Origin: Hymenopellis radicata
Lineage: Eukaryota; Basidiomycota; Agaricomycetes; Agaricales; Physalacriaceae
Assembly: GCA_015501595.1 (NCBI GenBank)
Contig: JADNRX010000051.1
Coordinates: 124,001-188,000 of the forward strand
Reading direction: 5' to 3'
Length of the DNA: 64,000 nucleotides
In this document: piece by piece, positions 58,190 to 64,000 of the stretch
How the letters are laid out: each line of letters opens with the position of its first letter
Numbering within the stretch: position 1 is the stretch's first letter
Notes under the pieces: generated by a model
What the model was told of the DNA's origin: nothing
The model's database searches: none
The model's input: the letters and a program-made list of their open reading frames with translations, nothing else
Program-made: the position numbers and the translations under genes

Positions 58190-59877
58190 ATGTCTAATCC
58201 CACTCCCCCTGCACCCCCTGTTCCTCGTATTGTCGTGGACCCTCACCTGCTCTCCTGCCCTGACTATTCTCTCCCCTTCGCGGACACGCTCAGGGTCCAG
58301 CTGGCAACCAGTCAGACCATTACCGAAGTTGAAGCTGCCAAGCTCCTCTCTGACCTCTGGACTGCCCAGAACACTCTGGAGAAAACTGCTTGGGATGCCC
58401 AAACAGCCGCAGACAAAGTCATTGCGGACGAAGCGGCTCGTCTTAGGCTGGAGCGTGCCGAGAAGGACAAGCTAGACGCCGCTCAGGCAATCCAAGACGA
58501 GCTCGACGCGATTCGCGACAAGCGCCCGAAACTCGGCGCGTTCGCGGTTGACGTCGCTGTAGGCGACGACACCGAACCCCGCATCCCAGCTTACGCAGAG
58601 GAGAAACTGAAGAACAAGAAATGGGTCGGGCTCTACTATTTCACCATTGCAGCCGATCAGGAAGCCCGCCGTTCGCGTCTCACGGTTAACCCAGACGGTA
58701 TGGCCTGGGTTGCCAATGATGGCGACGCGTCCGGCTCGTCGTACAGTCTCGCGCCGAACGTCAAGCCATCCAAGAATGCCATTTCTGATTCCGACCTGTC
58801 GCCAGACGATTTCACTTACGCGTCGGACCACTTCCTGCGCCAGATCAAACGTTTCAACTGGGAGAAGCCTCACATCGATGTCCTGACGAATTTCTTCTAC
58901 CTCATCAAGAGCCATCCTATCCGCGCAACCGACGAAGGCCCTCGCGCTTGTCAGCGTTACGCTGATGAAGTTCGCCAACAATGGCACTCTCGCATGGCGG
59001 CCGGTGAATTGACCTTCAACATCGGCCTTATAAACAACACGCGTCTGGACAAGATTGCAATCCAAGTCCTCAAGGATGACGCTCGGGCTCAAACTTCTAG
59101 CGCTCGCGCAGACGCTGCTTCCGTGCGTTTGTTCTCTTTGATATCACCTAGTCTTTGCTCATCATTTTCATGGCTTCCCTCTCAAACCTTTAACCTTATC
59201 TCGGGCTAATGCTCCTGAATTGAATTATTTCTTAAAACTCGGGCAAACCGCTCCTGAACTCGTCTTTAACTTCAACCTAAACAACAACTCGGGCTGAACC
59301 TGCCCTTTAACAATCATATACATACACTCGGGCTTTGCCTCTGAAACCAACCATCTTGAACAACCAGATTCGCGACGCTGTAAATGCGACGAACCGTCGC
59401 CAGCGCTACCGCTCTCCATCTCCCCGCCGGGGGCGTAATCGCTCACCGTCTCCATCCCGTCGCGAACGTAGGGGCCGATCATATTCTCCTCATCGTAACA
59501 GTCGACGAGGACGTTCCGCCTCTCCACGACGCCGCTCCCGCTCACGAAACAATCGGAATTTTCAGAGAGGCACACGGTCGCAGTCGGAACCCGCGACGTG
59601 TGCCATCTGCCTCGGGTACCACACCGATGTCCACCTCTGCAAGAAAGAAGAGTTTTGGAATGGAGGACCTACGCTATGCAGACGAGAGTCGAACAACTTC
59701 ATCGCCTTCCGCACCGGTGGCCGCATTTGTCTCGAGTTTCAACTCGACAAAGGCTGTACCCGGCCTGGGCATTCCGACCGTCATACCTGTACCGGATGCG
59801 GCGGTTCGTCTCATGGCGCCACGAGATGTCCTCGAGCTCAGAAGAGCACAGCCCCACACTCCTCTTCGAGCAAGTAA
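58190..59877 (+). CDS. Retroelement gag-like protein, 480 aa, exons 58190-59122 and 59368-59877
   Basis: The ATG at 58,190 starts MSNPTPPAPPVPRI. Residues about 55-115 form a coiled coil (EVEAAKLLSDLWTAQNTLEK and on). The centre (WVGLYYFTIAADQEARR) and TFNIGLINNTRLDKIA match gag-like proteins of Agaricomycete DIRS-like elements. A 245-nt intron (GTGCGT...AACCAG) leads to an Arg/Ser region and then a Cys/His finger: CAICLGYHTDVHLCKKEEF, ICLEFQLDKGCTRPGHSD, HTCTGCGGSSHGATRCP. It would package element RNA. The frame is intact and ends just as the RT frame (+1) begins. Confidence 0.78.
59200..59340. repeat. CTCGGGC motif repeated in the gag intron
   Basis: CTCGGGC(T/A) occurs four times at 40-50 base spacing (59,200; 59,238; 59,288; 59,327) with GCTCCTGAA nearby. 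Possibly an RNA structure or terminal-repeat piece. Confidence 0.5.
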
Positions 59878-60346
59878 CTGGGAACGGCTACTTGCAATCC
59901 ATAATCTCACAAACCGGTATCCATCAATCGTCAACGGCATTCGTTTTGGCTTTAACCTCGGCATTCCCCCCATTACCCAAACTTATACCCCTCGTAATAG
60001 TGCTACAATCGACGAGCACCTCTCGGAATTTAATACCATCATACAGAACGAGTTCACTTCCTTGCGTTACATTGGTCCCTTCGAACAAGACGAGCTGGAA
60101 TCTCTTATTGGACCTTTTCAGACATCACCCTTATCTCTCATTCCAAAACCACAGTCTACGGATCTCCGCTTGGTTCAAAACTTCTCATTTCCTCATTCTC
60201 CAAAGAACGGCCACTGCTCCATCAATCATTTCATCTCTTCTGACGATTTCCCGTGCACCTGGGGGACTTTCGAAGCCGTGGCTTTCAAAATCGCGACATT
60301 ACCTCCCGGGTCCCAAGGTGCCATACGCGATGTTGCAGAAGCTTAT

Positions 60347-61635
60347 TGCTAGCTGGATCTACGTGAGTTTACGAACGGCTAGGGTAAGCGTAAGATAAGG
60401 AAAGCAACGACCTGACGATGTCTGAAGCCATTGGGCCGAGCGACTTGCCACGCGATGACGCGTGGCCCGATTGGGCCGATGACGCGTGCGCGCCTCGCCG
60501 GCTTTCTTCATTACACTCACGACGCTCGACGACGACGACTGCCCGCCGTCCTCTGCCACAGCGTGGACATCGGCACCAGTCATTTTGTTTTGTTCTTGCT
60601 GCTTTTTACTCTCTCCGGCCATTTCGGATCTCTCTGCATCATTTTATTTTATTTTTCTCTCCTTTGGAGCGGGCCCTGCCTTCGAGTTGGCTGCGTAACT
60701 TGCCGACTCTTCCCCCATGGACCTTGGAGACTACACATATCATATCCTGACTAGCTGTCATTCCATCTCCTCCTACTGTTACATATACACACCTCAGACA
60801 CTCGCAATTTCTATCTAATTCCCTCTCATCTTATACCCCCATGCTGAAGCGGCCGTGACCTGTTGCACGACAAGATGTGAGTCAGTTTCTCTACAATTTC
60901 CTTCCCCCAGTTCCCTTCGCATTTCTGCCGTTCCGTGTGGTTGGGTTTTGTCCGCCATCTTTCAGGCATATTCACAGGGTCTTAGCCAGACTCCTATTTC
61001 CCAGCTTCAATGTTAGTCCTTGGATGAAGCATCGTTGTCTGTATTCCCCGCACCACTTCCCATATGAGTCGTGGTGCGGTATTCCCCCATATGCGACCTT
61101 GCAGTAGTGTTCGTCGGGTATTCTTCCCCATATGCGACCTCGCAGTAGAGTGTTCGTCGGGTATTCCTCCCCACATGTGACCTCACAGTAGAGTGTTCAC
61201 CGGGTATTTCCATTGCATAGCGCACATATCTCCCATCTGCACATCAGGAATTCACTAGGTTGTTTTCTTGTTGTTGTACGCATGATGGTACCAGGTATTC
61301 ACACCGTCTGTGTCATGCATGGCTTATTGTGGGGTTTCGGTCCGGTTGCACCTGAAGTCGTCCCTTCAGCGAGCTTCGCTCTGGAGCCATGCTCTGTAGT
61401 GGAGTGTTTGGGTCTCCTTCTGGTTGCGCCCGGGACTCGCAGGTGTACTGGGATTGACCCTGCCAGGATTCACTCACCGCTCTGTCTGTCGAGTTGAGTG
61501 TTCCACAGCTTTTGGGAGCACCGAGTCCTGGTCGGTCAATTCCATTCACAAAACACACATTTGCCTATCACGGTGAACGTGCACGATTTCTCTTATACTA
61601 ACATCAGGCGCACTCATACAGAGCATAGTGCTTGC
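60347..61635. mobile_element. 1.29 kb LTR-like insertion in the RT, first copy
   Basis: It begins TGCTAGCTGGATCTACGTGA and ends CATAGTGCTTGC. It is flanked by CTTAT (60,342-60,346 and 61,636-61,640), a 5-bp target duplication as LTR elements make. No coding region seen. It contains a three-unit minisatellite. The TG start fits an LTR, but the end is not CA, so 'LTR-like' is inference. Confidence 0.6.
61084..61212. repeat. Three-unit minisatellite, about 43 bases each
   Basis: CCCCATATGCGACCT...GTTCGTCGGGTATTC repeated three times with small changes. Confidence 0.7.
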
Positions 61636-61640
61636 CTTAT

Positions 61641-62199
61641 TGCTAGCTGGATCTACGTGAGTTTACGAACGGCTAGGGTAAGCGTAAGATAAGGAAAGCA
61701 ACAACCTGACGATGTCTGAAGCCATTGGGCCGAGCGACTTGCCACGCGATGACGCGTGGCCCGATTGGGCCGATGACGCGTGCGCGCCTCGCCGGCTTTC
61801 TTCATTACACTCACGACGCTCGACGACGACGACTGCCGCCGTCCTCTGCCACAGCGTGGACATCGGCACCAGTCATTTTGTTTTGCCCACCCTCCACATC
61901 CCTCTTTTATTATCATTATTATTGTTGATTTGATCAGCATTCTTGACAAGTATCACGCCTGCTTGTAGTGTTTGGGTCTCCTTCTGGTTGCGCCCGGGAC
62001 TCGCAGGTGTACTGGGATTGACCCTGCCAGGATTCACTCACCGCTCTGTCTGTCGAGTTGAGTGTTCCACAGCTTTTGGGAGCACCGAGTCCTGGTCGGT
62101 CAATTCCATTCACAAAACACACATTTGCCTATCACGGTGAACGTGCACGATTTCTCTTATACTAACATCAGGCGCACTCATACAGAGCATAGTGCTTGC
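61641..62199. mobile_element. 0.56 kb LTR-like insertion, second copy with different middle
   Basis: Its first 240 and last 234 bases match the first copy almost exactly, but the 0.8 kb between is replaced by about 80 unrelated bases with a TTATTATCATTATTATTG run. It is flanked by CTTAT at 61,636-61,640 and 62,200-62,204. Two related elements thus sit in the same target. Confidence 0.6.
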
Positions 62200-62318
62200 C
62201 TTATCGCAATATCCCGGTTCATGCGTCTCAATGGCCCGGAGCAGTGGTCGGACTCCCAGGCCAGAAGTTCTGTGTGGATCCCTTTTGCGCTTTTGGCGAA
62301 TGCTCAGCGTGCGGTGTA

Positions 62319-62573
62319 CTGTACTAACGGGACCAACTCTTCACGCCATGTTACGCGTTACGGTCGGTCTTCACTGGGGTAAGTCTTCACATCAAGGCAC
62401 AGGAGCGGGAATTACCTTATTGGGAGTGGCGGCGTTAGCCGCCGCGCCAAAAATTGCCTATTTAAGCCTTCATATCAGACACTTGGCCTCTGTTACACGT
62501 TATGCAAGACTGAAAGTCTTCACTCACACGGCCCCGTTACCCGTTATGTGAAGACACGGTCCCGTTAGTACAG
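62319..62573. mobile_element. 255-bp MITE with perfect 16-bp TIRs
   Basis: CTGTACTAACGGGACC at 62,319 is the exact reverse complement of GGTCCCGTTAGTACAG at 62,558-62,573. TA flanks both ends. Removing it with one TA restores the RT codons GGT GTA TAT GGT CGC. No coding capacity. The TA target points to a Tc1/mariner-type mobiliser. Confidence 0.85.
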
Positions 62574-64000
62574 TATATGGTCGCGTCGGCGACGCTCTCG
62601 CAGACATCTTTCGCGCACATGGCATCGGTCCGCTGTCAAAGTGGGTTGATGACCATTTCTTTTTACGCATTCTTCGAATATACCTTGAGCAGTACAATGC
62701 CTGGAGAGCGGAAATGGTGTTACGCATAATGCGGCTGGCGGTCGTCATCAAACGGGTGGTCGTCTATGGTGGAAAGGTGCAGACTCTTCTAGTTATCCCG
62801 AGGAGTTTGATGAGGACATGGAACGCCATATCCGTGATCTCTCCCAATCTTCGCCTCGCTCTAAGGAGGACGGCGACTTCTCTTACTGCTTTGCCGACAT
62901 CGACGCCCTGTCAGAAGAGTTGGGTGTCCCTTGGAAACTCAAGAAAGACTTCCATTTCACTTCCTTCGCTGCTCGTTACACGGGCGTTCTATGGCATCTC
63001 GACGTCCGCACGTTGTCGTTACCTTCCGACAGACGTGAGAAATATCAAGACACTATCACCACTTGGCTCTCAAAGCCCGTTCACACGCTCAAAGAAGTTA
63101 GAGTTCTTTATGGCCGTTTGCTCTCATGCACTCGTGTCGTACCATCGGGTCGCGCTTATCTCACTGGCCTTGAAAGCATGCTGGGAATTTTCGGCGATAA
63201 TCCCTTCATGCCGCGGACACCTCCCAAATCTATCGCTTCAGATCTTGTCTGGTGGTCCCAAATCTTGGCAAACGACAAACTCGAACGCCGTATACCTGGC
63301 CCTTGCAAAGTTGTGGACATCGCCGCGTTCTCAGATGCCAGTTCAAGTGTGGGTATTGCAGTCGTCATCCAAGGACGCTGGCGTGCATGGCGCCTCATAC
63401 CAGGATGGAATTCTCCCGCTCTACGGGACATCCAGTGGGCAGAAGCCATTGGATTCGAGTTTACGATCCTCATACTCATCAAACTCGGTATTACACCATC
63501 CGATGCATCACCAAATTGACTGACTCTTAAAATAGGTTATCGAGACATCCACTTACGGGTCAACGGTGACAACACTGCCGTGGTTGAAGGCTGGTGGAAC
63601 GGTCGCAGCCACAACAGAGCGGTTAACGACGTCTTCAAGCGGATCCATGCCTACTTGCCTGAATCAGGTCTCACCATCTTCTCGCGTTACGTCTCAAGCG
63701 CCGCCAACCCCGCAGACGGCCCCTCTCGCGGCATTTACCCTTCCACTTCACTCCTCCTACCACCCATCACCATACCCTCTGCCGTCGCTGCTTTTATCGT
63801 CGACTGGGACCATCCAAGGATCCAAGCCGAACTTCACGGTCATGCGCCCCTCGTCAAGCCTCAACCCTCGCCCGACCGTGCTACCTCCCCTCAAACCAGC
63901 TTCGACTGGCTCCCAGATATCTTCTCGTACCTCTGAGTCAACATTACCGCGTCGCTTCGCAGTTTCCCGCGCGCGCCCATATGCGCCTCACTTAACACCA

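Larger units (their letters stand above)
59866..63936 (+). pseudogene. DIRS-like reverse transcriptase/RNase H, interrupted by three insertions and one frameshift
   Basis: Segments 59,866-60,346, 62,205-62,318 and 62,574 onward join exactly between codons. The RT shows SLIPKPQSTDLRLVQNFSFP, SSDDFPCTWGTF, motif A IRDVAEAY|R, HASQWPGAVVGLPGQKF and the catalytic VDD in IGPLSKWVDDHFF. A shift near 62,710 precedes GGRLWWKGADSSSYPEEF. Then come FADIDALSEELGVPWKLKKD and an RNase H with FSDASSSVGIAVVIQG, QWAEAIGFE, VNGDNTAVVEGWW and AANPADGPSRG. A 48-nt intron lies at 63,488-63,535. It ends at 63,936. A tyrosine recombinase would be expected beyond the window. Cannot be active as it stands. Confidence 0.8.

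Noticed and set aside
59384..59865. Frame 59,384 onward before the RT as part of the RT protein
   Set aside because: Over the gag exon this frame is a shadow; RT-like text starts only near 59,866.
1..64000. tRNA or rRNA genes
   Set aside because: I scanned for tRNA-like A/B boxes and rRNA-like conserved runs by eye and saw none I could fold or support.

Overview
The window is nuclear DNA of a filamentous basidiomycete, most likely an Agaricomycete. Protein-coding genes are split by many short introns of about 45-60 nt with GT(A/G)NGT donors and CTNAC-like branch sites. Three F-box families of the kind expanded in mushrooms are present, with an Agaricomycete-type multi-TM protein gene and a DIRS-like retroelement whose gag carries the Cys/His finger usual in these fungi. 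All calls come from reading frames, splice signals and comparison of repeats within the window. No database search was possible.

Layout. (1) 0-20.4 kb and 36.6-42 kb plus 50.3-51.6 kb: a plus-strand F-box family amplified in direct orientation, with eleven recognisable members and two C-terminal remnants. Only the copy at 1187-2450 reads through intact; the others carry one to several frameshifts or an internal deletion. The copies fall into pairs that also share flanking DNA: 0.9-2.4/50.1-51.6 kb, 8.2-9.2/38.6-40.2 kb, 9.25-11.6/18.1-20.4 kb, 11.9-13.7/40.4-42.2 kb and 14.4-18.1/34.7-38.0 kb. (2) The spacers hold decayed, intron-bearing, minus-strand genes of an unrecognised family (or families). 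Several start next to a shared promoter-like box that faces the F-box genes. (3) 20.9-22.5 kb: an intact minus-strand F-box/coiled-coil gene of 544 aa, with a 3'-truncated paralogue at 44.5-45.3 kb. (4) About 22.68-32.89 kb: a candidate 10.2 kb DNA transposon. It has nested inverted subterminal arrays (outer CACTTG, inner CACTTT) and carries a three-exon DDE integrase gene, a twelve-exon 854-aa gene of unknown function and a four-exon Cys-rich 119-aa gene.

(5) 49.2-50.1 kb: a multi-TM gene broken by a nonsense codon and cut off where an F-box duplication begins. (6) 51.8-57.95 kb: a third type of F-box gene whose last exon is split by two tandem copies of a 2.2 kb element flanked by a 9-bp target duplication. 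(7) 58.2-63.9 kb: a DIRS-like retroelement (gag, RT, RNase H). Its RT is interrupted by two tandem insertions at CTTAT and, 114 coding bases further on, by a 255-bp TIR element at TA.

The region looks like a recombination- and transposon-rich gene-family nursery: F-box units duplicate together with a divergently transcribed partner and then decay. Large single-copy genes in the same window (854 aa, 544 aa, 498 aa) keep perfect frames, so the frameshifts in the F-box copies are more likely real decay than assembly noise.
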